The position numbers and the translations under genes were made by a program. Of a stretch of 64,000 nt of DNA, positions 19,422 through 28,831 are shown one piece after another (positions within the stretch are counted from its first letter, which is position 1; every line of letters begins with the position of its first letter). Below the pieces are notes generated by a model. That model saw only the letters and a list, made by a program, of their open reading frames with translations. It had not been told where the DNA came from and did no database searches. Source of the stretch: Pinisolibacter aquiterrae (GTDB taxonomy: Bacteria; Pseudomonadota; Alphaproteobacteria; Rhizobiales; Ancalomicrobiaceae); assembly GCF_019160155.1 (NCBI RefSeq), contig NZ_JAFNIH010000027.1:62001-126000 (forward strand), in the 5' to 3' direction.

Positions 19422-19873
19422 TGCTGAAACTCCCACGCGTTCGACGGCGCGTCTCCCGCGCACCTTCAGCCTCTGGTCGAGAGCTGCGAGGGGAACACTA
19501 GTCCCGCTCGCGCGGTGGAGTTGTGAAATTTCGGCTCGACGACGTCTCGATCGACGATGTCGAGCCGAGCGTTGCCTCACGGCCACAAGGAATTCGATAT
19601 CTTCGTTCCGATGATCGGCGGTTCCGATCGTTCTCGGATAGTCGTCGATGCGATCACATCCGAATACCTCAGACCTACGACGTAGGTGATTGTCGCAGGC
19701 GATTCGCCGGCGGACTTGCGATGATCCGGATCCCGAGATTTTCCGTCTCGGTTCTCAGGGATTCGTCATGCTCCTTCGCCCCGAATGAGCGCGATCGTCG
19801 GCGCGCGTCGGTTCGGGCCACGTGGCGCGTCTCGTCGTCCCGGACGGACCCGGCTCGTTCGGGCGCGCGGGGC
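19422..19873. promoter_or_regulatory. Upstream region of the barrel gene with a 10-bp stem-loop and a palindrome
   Basis: This 452-base stretch has no convincing gene. It should contain the promoter of the barrel gene. Bases 19531-19540 pair perfectly with 19559-19568 around an 18-base loop, and 19673-19687 is a 7-1-7 palindrome, ACCTACG-A-CGTAGGT. Either could be a regulator site or part of the leader. The right half, toward the CheY-like gene end, shows nothing further. Confidence 0.4.
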
Positions 19874-20290
19874 TCATGGCGGCAGGTGGACCGCGGCCCG
19901 TTCGGCGGTCTTGGTGCGCCAGATCGCGCGGATCTCGTCGGGCAGGGTCATCGGGTCGAAGGGTTTGGAGATGACGCCGTCGGCGCCGAGGGCGAAGTAG
20001 TCCTGCACCTCCGGTCCGCGCACCCGCGCGGTGATGAGGATGACCGGGATGTCGGCGAGGCCGGGATCGGCACGGATCTTCGACATGGCGGTCGGTCCGT
20101 CCATGCCCGGCATCATCACGTCGAGCATGATCAGATCGGGCCGGGCGCGATGCGCCGCCTCGATCGCCTGGAAGCCGTCGCCGCAGGTGGTCACGGTGAG
20201 ACCGCCGACCATCTCGAGCGACAGGGTGGCGACGTCGAGGATGTCCTCTTCGTCGTCGGCATAGAGAATGGTGGTGAGTTCAGCCGGCAT
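19874..20290 (-). CDS. Single-domain response regulator (CheY-like)
   Basis: This 138-residue receiver domain has no output domain. The acidic pocket is in YADDEED (residues 10-16), the phosphoacceptor is D57 (LIMLDVMMPGMDG), with T87 and K109 (ISKPFDP) completing the switch. It overlaps the end of the hybrid kinase gene by 11 bases, so it is very likely made with it and phosphorylated by it, directly or through the HPt protein at 28828. It probably acts as a phosphate sink or protein-binding messenger. Confidence 0.9.
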   Translation of the reverse strand: MPAELTTILYADDEEDILDVATLSLEMVGGLTVTTCGDGFQAIEAAHRARPDLIMLDVMMPGMDGPTAMSKIRADPGLADIPVILITARVRGPEVQDYFALGADGVISKPFDPMTLPDEIRAIWRTKTAERAAVHLPP

Positions 20291-23200
20291 GACGTTCGAT
20301 CTCCCGCTTTCGCTTCCGCTCGGACAGAATCGTGAGGATGGTGTCGACGAGCTGCCGCTCGCCGATGCGCGACTTGACCAGGCTCGCCAGGGCGGATCCG
20401 GCCGCGCCGGGCCTCTCCTCGGCCGAGAGCACCATGTAGGGCATGCCCAGTTGCTCGAGCCGGGGCACGAGCCGGGTCAGGCCGTCGCCGTCGGGCAGCG
20501 CCGGGTCGATCACGACGAGGTCGAATCGCCGCGCCTCGAATTCCCGCAGCGCCCGGCTCACCCGTGACACGCAGGTCACGGCCGCGAGGCCGGCGAGGCC
20601 GGCGGCGACCACGGCGGCGAGATCCTGATCGTCCTCGACATGGAGGATGCTCGGCAGCCCTTCGGGGGCCTCGGCGGCGAGGGCGGCGATCCGCGCCACG
20701 AAGCGCGCCGGCCGGTCCGGCTCGATCCGCCAGGTGTCGCGCGCCGCCCAGGCGCCGGCCGCGTCCGCCGGGGTCTCGCCGGTCCCGGTCTCGACCAGCA
20801 CGACGGGGGGCCGGGCCGGGCCGAGCCCGTCGAGCCGCGCCTTCAGCGCCGAGGCGGCCGGCGTGTCGAGCGCGGCGGTGTCGACGAGGACGGCGAGCGT
20901 CTCCGGCGCGACCTCGGTGCTCGGCTCCAGCCGAGCCTGTTCGACGGCGGTGGTGAGGAAGTCGGCGGCCGGTCCGTCGGCGGCGAGGAGGGTGACCCGG
21001 CGACCCGGCGCCGCCGCCGGCGCGGCCGTCTCGGTCGCGGCGGGGAGGGGGGCGGCGGGACGGGCGGCGGCGGCGAGGGGAATGTCGACCCAGAAGGTGG
21101 AGCCGACCCCGACGGTGCTCTCGAAGTCGATCCGACCGCCCATCAGGCTGACCAGTTGCCGGCAGATGTGGAGCCCCAGTCCGGAGCCGCCCTTGGCGCG
21201 GGTGGTGGCGGAATCGGCCTGGGCGAAGCGGCCGAAGATCTTGGCGCGGAATTCGTCGGGGATGCCGGGGCCGTGGTCGCGGACGGCGATCCGGACCTGA
21301 CCGTCGACGATCGACATCTCCACGCTCACGACCGCGTCGCGGGGCGAGAACTTCGCGGCGTTGGAGAGGAGGTTGGTGATCACCTGAATGAAGCGGCCCT
21401 CGTCGACGCGCACGCCCATCGGCGTCTCCGGCCGGTCGAGCCGCACGGTGACGCCGTAGCGGTCGCAGAAGGCGCGGGTCGCCTCGATCGCCTGGGAGAC
21501 GGCCTGGACCGCGTCGACGTCGCCGAGCTCGACGCGCAGCATGCCGGCGTCGATCTTGTCGAGGTCGAGAATGTCGTTGACGAGCGGGATCAGGCGCTCG
21601 CTGTTCTTGTGGGCGATGTCGACGAGATGGACGGCGCGGGGCGGCATGTCCTTGGTCATGGTGCCGAGCACCAGGCCGAGGGCGCCGCGCACCGAGGTCA
21701 GCGGCGTGCGCAGTTCGTGGCTGACCATCGACACGAATTCGCTCTTCATCTGCTCGATCTGGCGGCGCTCGGTGACGTCCTGGATCTGCAGGATGAGGTT
21801 GTGCGGCGAACCGTCGGGACCCTTGTCGAGCGAGATGCTCTGATGGGTCCAGACGACCCCGCCGCCGCGACCGCGCCAACGCTTCTCGACCTGATACGAG
21901 GCGACCTCGCCGTCGAGGAGGCGGCGGCGCTGGTCGGTGTCGATCCCGACGTCGAGCGGATGGGTGAAGGCGGCCGGGCCGAGGCGCAGCAGGTCGGCCT
22001 CCTCCATGCCGAGGATCTTGCACAGGGCGGGATTGACCGACACCCAGGTGCCGTCGAGCCGTTCCAGCGCCATGCCGATCGAGGCGCCCTCCATGGCGCC
22101 GCGGAACGTCGCCTCGCTGGCCTTGAGGGCATCCTCGGCGGCGCGCGCGCGGGTGACGTCGCGGCCGACCGCGAGAATGCCGACCGGCGCGCCGTCGGCG
22201 ACCCGGATCAGCCGCAACGAGACCTCGAGCCAGATCCAATGTCCGGCGGCATGGTGGTAGCGCACACAGTAGCTGCCACGATCGGCGCCCTCGACGACCT
22301 TCAGGAGGGTCTCGTGGACGACGGCGAGGTCGTCGGGATGGACGAGCCCGGAGGGCGACCGGCCGAGGAGCGCTTCCGGCTCGACGCCGAGAATGTCGCG
22401 GGCGGCCGGCGACACCCAGGTGCGGTTCAGCTCAAGATCGAGATGGACCACCAGATCGACGAAGTGGTCGGCCATCATGCGATGGCGGGCCTCGCTCATG
22501 GCGAGGTCGGCTTCCGTCTTCTTGCGGGTGGTGATGTCGGTGACGACGCAGAGGACGCCGCGGCCCTCCGCCGTGCTGATCGGGTTGAGGCCGATCTCGA
22601 CGGGGAAGAGGCTGCCGTCGCGGCGCTGGCCGTCGAGGTCGCGGCCGGCGCCCATCCGGCGCGCGGTCGGGGCGGCGAGGAAGGCGGCGCGGCGGGCGGC
22701 ATGGCCGCCGCGCTGGGCGGCGGGGACGAGTTCGTCGATGACGTGGCCGATCAGACCGCCGCTCGGATAGCCGAACATGCGTTCGAGCTCGCCGTTGACG
22801 AAGGTGATGCGGCCGACCGTGTCGGTGATCAGGAGGCCGTTCGGCAGGGCCTCGACGGCGAGGCGGAACTTCTCCTCGGCGAGCTTGCGAGCGGTGATGT
22901 CGGTGTGGGTGCCGATCACGCGGACCGGCCAGTCGGCCTCGTCGCGTTCGGCGACGCGGCGGCGGTCGGCGACCCAGATCCAACGGCCGTCGCCGTGGAG
23001 GAGGCGCAGCTCGGTCTCGCCGGCCTCGTCGCCGGCGTCGTCGGGGGGAATCTTGTCGACGTCGTCGGGATGGACCCGGTCCTTCCAGGCGTGCGGGTCG
23101 TCGCCGAGCGTCGCGGCGGAGAGGCCGAGCATGGCGGCGTAGATGTCGGAATAGTGCATCCGCCCCTCGACCAGATCGAGTTCCCAGATGCCCTGGCCGG

Positions 23201-24521
23201 CACTGCCGAGGGCGAAGCCGATCCGGCGTTCCGCCGCCATCAGCGCGCTCTCGGAGCGCTGCAATTCGCTCTGGTCCTGGACCGACTTGGTGAAGCCGAC
23301 GACCTGTCCCTTGGCGTCGGCGATCGCCTCGATCACCGTCTGAGCCCAATAGCGGTGCCCGTCGCCGCGCATGCGCCAGCCGATGTGCTCGACCCGCCCA
23401 TGCTTGCGGGCCTTCTCGAGCAGGGCGTGGGGCAGGCCGTCCTCGCGCGCCTCGGGCGTGAAGAAGAGGGCGAAGGAACGTCCGATCACGTCCCCGGCGT
23501 CGAAGCCGGCGACGGTGGCGATCTTGTCGTTCCACGTGGTGACGATGCCGTTGCGGTCGAGCGAGCAGAAGCCGTGGCCGGCGACCCCGGCCAGGACCTG
23601 ACGCAGCCGTTCGCCGATGTCGGCGAAGCGCTGGCGCTCGTTCTTCAGCTCCGCGAGGAGCAGCGCGAGGGCGATCGGCAGGACGCCGGTCGCCGCCGCC
23701 GCCAGGACCAGCGTGCCCTCGGTCGCGTCCGGTCGCGCCGTATGGAAGAAGCGGCCGATCAGGGTCATCTCGAAGGCGCCGACGGCGCCGAGCACCGCGA
23801 CCACGGTCGGCGACAGGCGCGAGGCGAGGAAGAGGAGGGGAACGCAGACGATCACGAAGGGGAAGGGAAGGGAGAGCGAGGCGACCCAGGCGCTGGCGAC
23901 CACCATCGCCACTGCGCCGGCGGACTGGAGGGCCCGGGTCCAGCGCATGTGGTCCTCGAGGTCGGCGCGACCGGCGAGGAGAATGGTAGGGACCACCGCG
24001 ATCGCGCCGAGGACGCCGCTCGGCCAATCGGCGAGACGGCGCAGATCGAGGATCGCCCCGAGCGGGGTCTCGGCCATCAGCTGGGAGAGGCCGGCGCCGG
24101 CGAGCGGCGCGATCAGGCCGGTGACGACCAGAACCTCGATCAGCATGCGGGCGGAGCGGATGCGCTCGCCGGTGAGCCCGACCCTGCGGGCGGCGACGAA
24201 GACGGTGGCGACCACGATCGTGTCGAGACCGGCGCGGATCGGCGCGGCGAGGCCGGCGCCCTCCCAGAGCGCGCCGAGAATGCCGGCCAGGAAGGTGACG
24301 ACGAGGCCGGGGACGACGAAGGCCGGCCGGCGCAGCAACAGCGCCACGGTGGTGGCGAAGCCGACGGTGAGGCCGAGCCGGGCGCCGACGAGGTGATCGG
24401 CGGTGAGGGAACCGGCGATGCCGAGGGTCAGGATCGCCATCTCGATCGGCGAGGACGCGGGCCGATCGGCGGTGGGCGTGTCCGATCCTCGCGAGAGCGG
24501 CATGGACTTCAGGCGGGGCAT
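20280..24521 (-). CDS. MASE1-PAS5 hybrid sensor histidine kinase with receiver domain
   Basis: This 1413-residue membrane kinase begins with about eight hydrophobic helices of MASE1 type (residues about 25-300), then five PAS domains starting near 305, 440, 553, 680 and 807. HisKA has its phosphoacceptor in MVSHELRTPL (about 935). The ATPase domain has NLLSNAAKF (about 1053), DHGPGIPD (about 1085) and GSGLGLHI (about 1117). A degenerate receiver-like segment follows, then a C-terminal receiver with DLVVIDPALPDGDG (about 1337). The C-terminal receiver suggests onward transfer to an HPt protein. Gene order puts it downstream of two GGDEF proteins and overlapping the CheY-like gene, all on one strand. 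Confidence 0.9.
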   Translation of the reverse strand: MPRLKSMPLSRGSDTPTADRPASSPIEMAILTLGIAGSLTADHLVGARLGLTVGFATTVALLLRRPAFVVPGLVVTFLAGILGALWEGAGLAAPIRAGLDTIVVATVFVAARRVGLTGERIRSARMLIEVLVVTGLIAPLAGAGLSQLMAETPLGAILDLRRLADWPSGVLGAIAVVPTILLAGRADLEDHMRWTRALQSAGAVAMVVASAWVASLSLPFPFVIVCVPLLFLASRLSPTVVAVLGAVGAFEMTLIGRFFHTARPDATEGTLVLAAAATGVLPIALALLLAELKNERQRFADIGERLRQVLAGVAGHGFCSLDRNGIVTTWNDKIATVAGFDAGDVIGRSFALFFTPEAREDGLPHALLEKARKHGRVEHIGWRMRGDGHRYWAQTVIEAIADAKGQVVGFTKSVQDQSELQRSESALMAAERRIGFALGSAGQGIWELDLVEGRMHYSDIYAAMLGLSAATLGDDPHAWKDRVHPDDVDKIPPDDAGDEAGETELRLLHGDGRWIWVADRRRVAERDEADWPVRVIGTHTDITARKLAEEKFRLAVEALPNGLLITDTVGRITFVNGELERMFGYPSGGLIGHVIDELVPAAQRGGHAARRAAFLAAPTARRMGAGRDLDGQRRDGSLFPVEIGLNPISTAEGRGVLCVVTDITTRKKTEADLAMSEARHRMMADHFVDLVVHLDLELNRTWVSPAARDILGVEPEALLGRSPSGLVHPDDLAVVHETLLKVVEGADRGSYCVRYHHAAGHWIWLEVSLRLIRVADGAPVGILAVGRDVTRARAAEDALKASEATFRGAMEGASIGMALERLDGTWVSVNPALCKILGMEEADLLRLGPAAFTHPLDVGIDTDQRRRLLDGEVASYQVEKRWRGRGGGVVWTHQSISLDKGPDGSPHNLILQIQDVTERRQIEQMKSEFVSMVSHELRTPLTSVRGALGLVLGTMTKDMPPRAVHLVDIAHKNSERLIPLVNDILDLDKIDAGMLRVELGDVDAVQAVSQAIEATRAFCDRYGVTVRLDRPETPMGVRVDEGRFIQVITNLLSNAAKFSPRDAVVSVEMSIVDGQVRIAVRDHGPGIPDEFRAKIFGRFAQADSATTRAKGGSGLGLHICRQLVSLMGGRIDFESTVGVGSTFWVDIPLAAAARPAAPLPAATETAAPAAAPGRRVTLLAADGPAADFLTTAVEQARLEPSTEVAPETLAVLVDTAALDTPAASALKARLDGLGPARPPVVLVETGTGETPADAAGAWAARDTWRIEPDRPARFVARIAALAAEAPEGLPSILHVEDDQDLAAVVAAGLAGLAAVTCVSRVSRALREFEARRFDLVVIDPALPDGDGLTRLVPRLEQLGMPYMVLSAEERPGAAGSALASLVKSRIGERQLVDTILTILSERKRKREIERHAG

Positions 24522-24560
24522 CCGAAGGCTCCTTCTCGTCGACGCTCGGCGCTCGCCGGG

Positions 24561-25814
24561 TCAGGCCGGTAGGAATTCGACACCGAGATCGTTGTTCAGG
24601 TGCCAACACTTGCGCACCTGGCGGATGGCGCCGCTCTCGGAGATGCGCAGGCGGAAGAACTCGGGGATGGCGGTCGGTCCGGGAAGGCGCAGACCGGCGC
24701 CGCCGGAGGAGAGGTTGCGGACCGTGCAGTCGATCGTCGAGTGCAGCCCGTCGAGGTAGATGCGCCCCTGTTTCAGGGTGCGCATGCGCCGTTCGCGCCG
24801 TCGCTCGGTCGCCTCCTCGCGGCCCCCCTCCGTGCCGGTTCCGGGCAGGAGAACCCAATCGGCGGCGCCGGCGGCGCTCTCGTAGAACGAGTGGGTCTCC
24901 GCCTCGAGACGCGCCTCGAGCCCGGCCAGCAGCTCCTCCAGGGTGGCGCCGTCGTCGGGGTGGAGCGCATGGGCGGTGACGACGCGGATGCCGAGATGGG
25001 CGGAGGCGAGATCGATCTCGAAATTCGTCTGCGAGGAGAGACGGGAGACGACGGCCTGAAAACCGGCCGGGGAATCGACGGCGTCGACCACGTAGAGGAA
25101 CGTGCCGCGCGCCCAGGATCCGCACAGATCGGTCGAGCGGACGAGATCACGCAGCTTGTTGCCGAAGGCGCGCAGCGTGCGGTCGGTGGCGACGATCCCG
25201 AAACGGTCGAGCACCTCGTCGATGCGAGTGACGCGCAGGGCGACCAGCCCATAGGAGCGCCGCCGGGTGCGGGCGACCTGATCGACCTGGGCGAGGCGCT
25301 CCTCGAGCCCGTGGCGGGTGAGGAGGCCGGTCAGATCGTCGAAGGTGGTGTTGCGGCGCAGGCGTTCGAGTTCCAGCTCGCGCGCCTCCTCGCGGATGCG
25401 CAGCCCGATGGCGCGCTTCACCGCCGCGGAGAGTTCGTCGAGGCTCAACTGCCGCTTGGAGATGTAGTCGGTGACGCCGGCGCGGAAGGCGCGGACTGCG
25501 GTGCGCTGGGTCTCGTCGGCCGAGACCATGACGATCGGGGCGAGAGCGGTGTAGCGCTGGCGCAGCCGCTCCACCGCGAAGAGCCCGTTCTCCGAGACGA
25601 GATTGTAGTCGAGGAGAATGCAGTCGGGCATGCTGCGATCGAGGATCGCCTGCAGCGCGTTGGTGTCCTCGGCCTCGAGCGTGCGCAGGTTCTTCTGGCC
25701 GAGCATGAGGCCGATCCGGGCGCGGTAGAGCTCGTCGTCGTCGACGATGCAGACGCGGCGTCCGTCGAGCACGACCTCGGGGCTCTCCTTGACGTCCAAC
25801 AGTGGAGCGCTCAT
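24561..25814 (-). CDS. Receiver - degenerate GGDEF - PilZ protein
   Basis: This 417-residue protein has a receiver domain at about 20-140 (acidic VDDDE; phosphoacceptor in DCILLDYNL, about D67). A GGDEF-like domain at about 160-310 has SWARG in the signature loop where GGDEF should be, so it should not make c-di-GMP. A C-terminal PilZ-like domain at about 330-415 has an Arg-rich RRRERR entry and NLSSGGAGLRL, close to the RxxxR and D/NxSxxG c-di-GMP-binding motifs. It is thus likely a c-di-GMP effector controlled by phosphorylation. The ATG at 25814 overlaps the stop of the upstream cyclase gene. Confidence 0.85.
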   Translation of the reverse strand: MSAPLLDVKESPEVVLDGRRVCIVDDDELYRARIGLMLGQKNLRTLEAEDTNALQAILDRSMPDCILLDYNLVSENGLFAVERLRQRYTALAPIVMVSADETQRTAVRAFRAGVTDYISKRQLSLDELSAAVKRAIGLRIREEARELELERLRRNTTFDDLTGLLTRHGLEERLAQVDQVARTRRRSYGLVALRVTRIDEVLDRFGIVATDRTLRAFGNKLRDLVRSTDLCGSWARGTFLYVVDAVDSPAGFQAVVSRLSSQTNFEIDLASAHLGIRVVTAHALHPDDGATLEELLAGLEARLEAETHSFYESAAGAADWVLLPGTGTEGGREEATERRRERRMRTLKQGRIYLDGLHSTIDCTVRNLSSGGAGLRLPGPTAIPEFFRLRISESGAIRQVRKCWHLNNDLGVEFLPA

Positions 25815-27295
25815 CTCGTTTCCTCCCTCGAAGGGCCCATCGTCGCCGGGCCGACCGTGGCGAGTGGGATCGTCGCCGTCGCGACGGGCGGTCGCGGCGG
25901 TTCGTCGGCGGCCGGCACCGCGCTGGCGGGCCGGGCGGCGTGGGGGCCGTCGCCGTCGGCTCGGCGGTCGCTGACGACGACGCGGTCGCGCCCGCCGATC
26001 TTGGCGCGGTAGAGCGCCTCGTCGGCCGCCGCGACCAGAGTCGCCGTGTCGGCCGCCTGACCGAGACCGGCGATGCCGGCGCTGAAGGTGATGTTGACGG
26101 CGGATTCCCCGACGATCATGTCGAGCGCGGCGAAATGCCGGCGGAAGGCGTCGATCACCGGCGCGGCGCGCTCCGGCGGGGTGTCGAGCATCAGGACGCC
26201 GAACTCCTCGCCGCCGTACCGGCCGACAACGTCGGTGCGCCGGAGCCAGGACACCAGCGCGGAGGCGAGGCGCCGGAGCACGAGGTCGCCGGCCTGATGA
26301 CCCCAGGTGTCGTTGATCGTCTTGAAGTGATCGAGGTCGATCATCACCAGGGAACAGTCGTTGCCGGTGCGGCGGCTGCGGGCGAGTTCCTGTCCGACCC
26401 GCTCGACGAAGCGCAGATGATCGACGAGGCCGGTGAGCCCGTCGCGCTCGATCAGGGTGCGCAGAACGCGGGCGCGCTCGACCCTGAGTTCGACGAGACG
26501 GCCGAGGAGATCGCGCGGGGTGCGCTTGGAGATGAAGTCGTCGCCGCCGAAGCGGCGGGCGAGCATCTGCGTCTCGGTGTCGCCGCCGGCGGAGAGGAAG
26601 ACGATCGGCACCGAGAGGTGGCTGCGGTTCAGCCGGATCATCCGCGCGAGCTCGATCCCGTCGACATGGGGCATGTCGAGATCCATCAGGATCAGATCGA
26701 AGGAGCAACGATGGAGGACGTCGAACACCTGGGTGGGGTCGACGACGATCTCGACGTCGATGCCGCGGACGGCGAGCAGCGAGGCGACCGCTTCGGCGGC
26801 GAGTTCGTCGTCGTCGACGATGAGGACGGTCGCGCGGCCGCCGTCGCCGCGATCGTCGAAATGCTCGAGCCAGTCCCCCAGCTCCCGGGGGTCGATGGGA
26901 TCGGCGATGAGCGCGTCGACCCCGGCCTCGGTACTGCGCTTGCGGTCGGCGAAGGTGGGGTTGTCGGCGGTCAGGATCTTGCCGGCGGCGGCGGGCAGGT
27001 CGCGGCAGATCTCCAGGGAATCGCTCAACCGTCCGTCGACGAGATAGACGTCGCGCCGCGCGCCGATCGAGGAGACGACCCCGGGCGTCTCGTCGACGTA
27101 GTTCAGTTGGCGCAGGATCGTCGGCAGGCGGGCCATCACCGCCTCGCCGGCCACCGCGTGAAGGCGCACGCGGTCGGTGCCGACGAAGGTGCGGGTCGAG
27201 CCGGACCGACTGCGCGGAGGGACTACGGCCGATGGGCGAACTGAGGCGGTCATCATGGGCAGTCCGTTGACGTCGCGGATGACGTGGATCGGCAT
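25811..27295 (-). CDS. Diguanylate cyclase with tandem receiver domains
   Basis: This is a 494-residue protein. An N-terminal region (about 35-150) looks like a degenerate receiver (VYLVDGRLSDSLEICRDLP). A full receiver follows (about 155-270; VDDDE and DLILMDLDMPHVDG with D near 203). A canonical GGDEF domain (about 290-445) has YGGEEF near 360. The signature and the DxxxFKxINDTWGH metal/substrate segment are intact, so it should synthesise c-di-GMP when phosphorylated. The tail is Pro/Ala-rich. It is the first gene of the minus-strand signalling operon, divergent from the EAL gene. Confidence 0.9.
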   Translation of the reverse strand: MPIHVIRDVNGLPMMTASVRPSAVVPPRSRSGSTRTFVGTDRVRLHAVAGEAVMARLPTILRQLNYVDETPGVVSSIGARRDVYLVDGRLSDSLEICRDLPAAAGKILTADNPTFADRKRSTEAGVDALIADPIDPRELGDWLEHFDDRGDGGRATVLIVDDDELAAEAVASLLAVRGIDVEIVVDPTQVFDVLHRCSFDLILMDLDMPHVDGIELARMIRLNRSHLSVPIVFLSAGGDTETQMLARRFGGDDFISKRTPRDLLGRLVELRVERARVLRTLIERDGLTGLVDHLRFVERVGQELARSRRTGNDCSLVMIDLDHFKTINDTWGHQAGDLVLRRLASALVSWLRRTDVVGRYGGEEFGVLMLDTPPERAAPVIDAFRRHFAALDMIVGESAVNITFSAGIAGLGQAADTATLVAAADEALYRAKIGGRDRVVVSDRRADGDGPHAARPASAVPAADEPPRPPVATATIPLATVGPATMGPSREETR

Positions 27296-27544
27296 CCGTC
27301 ACCCCATCTATATGATGTGAATCGTTTTAGTTTCTTTAAAGACCCAATGTTCCTTGTTGTATACGCGTATTCGATCCGCATCACATGAGCGTGAGAGTTG
27401 ACGATATCGGTATATTTGAAATTATAGATATCGATTACGCGACGAATCTCACGTTCGTGTGAGTTTAGCGATTTATTTACATGGACAAATCAAGATGATG
27501 CGGAAAATTGGAACCAATTCTCGTATCGATCCCGCGAGGTCGAA
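27296..27544. promoter_or_regulatory. AT-rich divergent promoter between cyclase and EAL operons
   Basis: These 249 bases between two divergent signalling operons are far richer in A+T than the window. They include runs such as TTTTAGTTTCTTTAAAG and several GATATC/ATATCG-like motifs. A CTCACG-TTCG-TGTGAG near-palindrome lies around 27447-27462. The position implies joint control of a c-di-GMP-making and a c-di-GMP-degrading operon. I see no unambiguous sigma-70 or sigma-54 boxes. Confidence 0.5.
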
Positions 27545-28831
27545 ATGGCCAGATACAGAACAACCCTCGGTCGCGTCCAAGATGTGGCTCCGTCCGACGC
27601 GGTTGTGACGCCGATTACCGGATCATCCGTCGCCGGGCGGACCTACGTGGTCGAAGATCACGACCTGGTTCGATCGCTGCTTTCCACGTGGTTCGCGGCG
27701 CGAGGACATCGGGTCGAGGCCTGTCCACCTTCCCGGCTCGAACGGATGGGTCCGCTCGATCGCGGGGATCTGGTGGTGTTGGATCTGTGTCTGGGGGACC
27801 GCGACGGCGTGGAGGTGCTTCAGCTTCTCGCCGAGCGCCGGTTTCGCGGCGACGTGATCCTGATCAGCGCCTTTCCGGACGCGGTCATCGAAACCGCACG
27901 GGCGGTGGGGGTCGATTTCGGTCTCCACGTCCTCGGCGCCCTGCGCAAGCCGCTCGCCTTCGATCGTCTCGAGGCGATCCTGAAGACGCGGCGCCTGCGC
28001 GACCCCGCGGAGTCTCCGGTCGACCCGGAGCGGCCGTCGCTCGCCGAGGCGCTGGCGGCGGGGCGGGTGACGTTCCACTACCAGCCGATCCTCGACGCGA
28101 CGACCCTCGCGGTCGTCTCGGTGGAGATGCTCGCCCGGTTGGTCGACGAGGTCGGGCGGGAGGTGTCGGTCGCCGGCGCGCTCGCCGGGGCGGGGCCCGA
28201 GGACCTGCGCGAACTGGCGCGGGTGGCGCTCGATTCGGTGGCCGAGATCGGCCGTCGGCTGACGGACTGCGGGACGCCGCCGCCGCCGGTCGCCATCAAC
28301 GTGCCGTCGAACCTGCTGCAGCGGCGCCACTTCGCGCCGATCGTGCCGTTGATCCAGGCCTCGCCGGTGCCGATCACCCTGGAAGTGTCGGAGATCGACG
28401 CCTTCGAGGATCTCTCGGAGGCGCGGCGGGTGACGACGAGCGCGGTGTTGCGGGGCTTGCGCTTCTCGCTCGACGACTTCGGGACGTTCAACAGCAACAT
28501 CGACCGCTTCCTGCAGTTTCCCTTCGACGAGTTGAAGCTCGACCGTGCCTATGTGAGGAACTGCGCGCAGGATCCGATCCACGACGCCGTCTGCCGGCTG
28601 GCGATCGAACTCGCCCACAAGCGCCACGCCACCATCGTCGCCGAGGGCGTCGAGACCATGGCCGAGTTCGTGCGGCTGCGCGAGCTCGGCGTCGACCGCG
28701 TGCAGGGCTATTATTTCTCCCGTCCGCTCGCGCTCTCGGCGCTCGCCGATTGGATCCGTTCCCACCCCATCGAACCCGACCGCCGGCCCCGTGCCGTCGA
28801 AGTCTCACTCTCTGGAGAGGCCGCGCCATGA
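27545..28831 (+). CDS. Receiver - EAL domain protein (c-di-GMP phosphodiesterase)
   Basis: This 428-residue protein has a receiver domain at about 30-145 (VVEDHD; phosphoacceptor in DLVVLDLCLGDRDG near D79) and an EAL domain at about 165-415. The signature reads EML instead of EAL (about 193-195). The catalytic residues appear present: Asn in AINVPSNLL, Glu in LEVSEID, the acidic pair DDFG, KLDR, EGVET and VQGYYFSRPL. It is probably an active phosphodiesterase, though loop 6 reads DFGTFNSN instead of DFGTGYSS and could lower activity. Its stop overlaps the HPt gene start. Confidence 0.87.
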   Translation: MARYRTTLGRVQDVAPSDAVVTPITGSSVAGRTYVVEDHDLVRSLLSTWFAARGHRVEACPPSRLERMGPLDRGDLVVLDLCLGDRDGVEVLQLLAERRFRGDVILISAFPDAVIETARAVGVDFGLHVLGALRKPLAFDRLEAILKTRRLRDPAESPVDPERPSLAEALAAGRVTFHYQPILDATTLAVVSVEMLARLVDEVGREVSVAGALAGAGPEDLRELARVALDSVAEIGRRLTDCGTPPPPVAINVPSNLLQRRHFAPIVPLIQASPVPITLEVSEIDAFEDLSEARRVTTSAVLRGLRFSLDDFGTFNSNIDRFLQFPFDELKLDRAYVRNCAQDPIHDAVCRLAIELAHKRHATIVAEGVETMAEFVRLRELGVDRVQGYYFSRPLALSALADWIRSHPIEPDRRPRAVEVSLSGEAAP

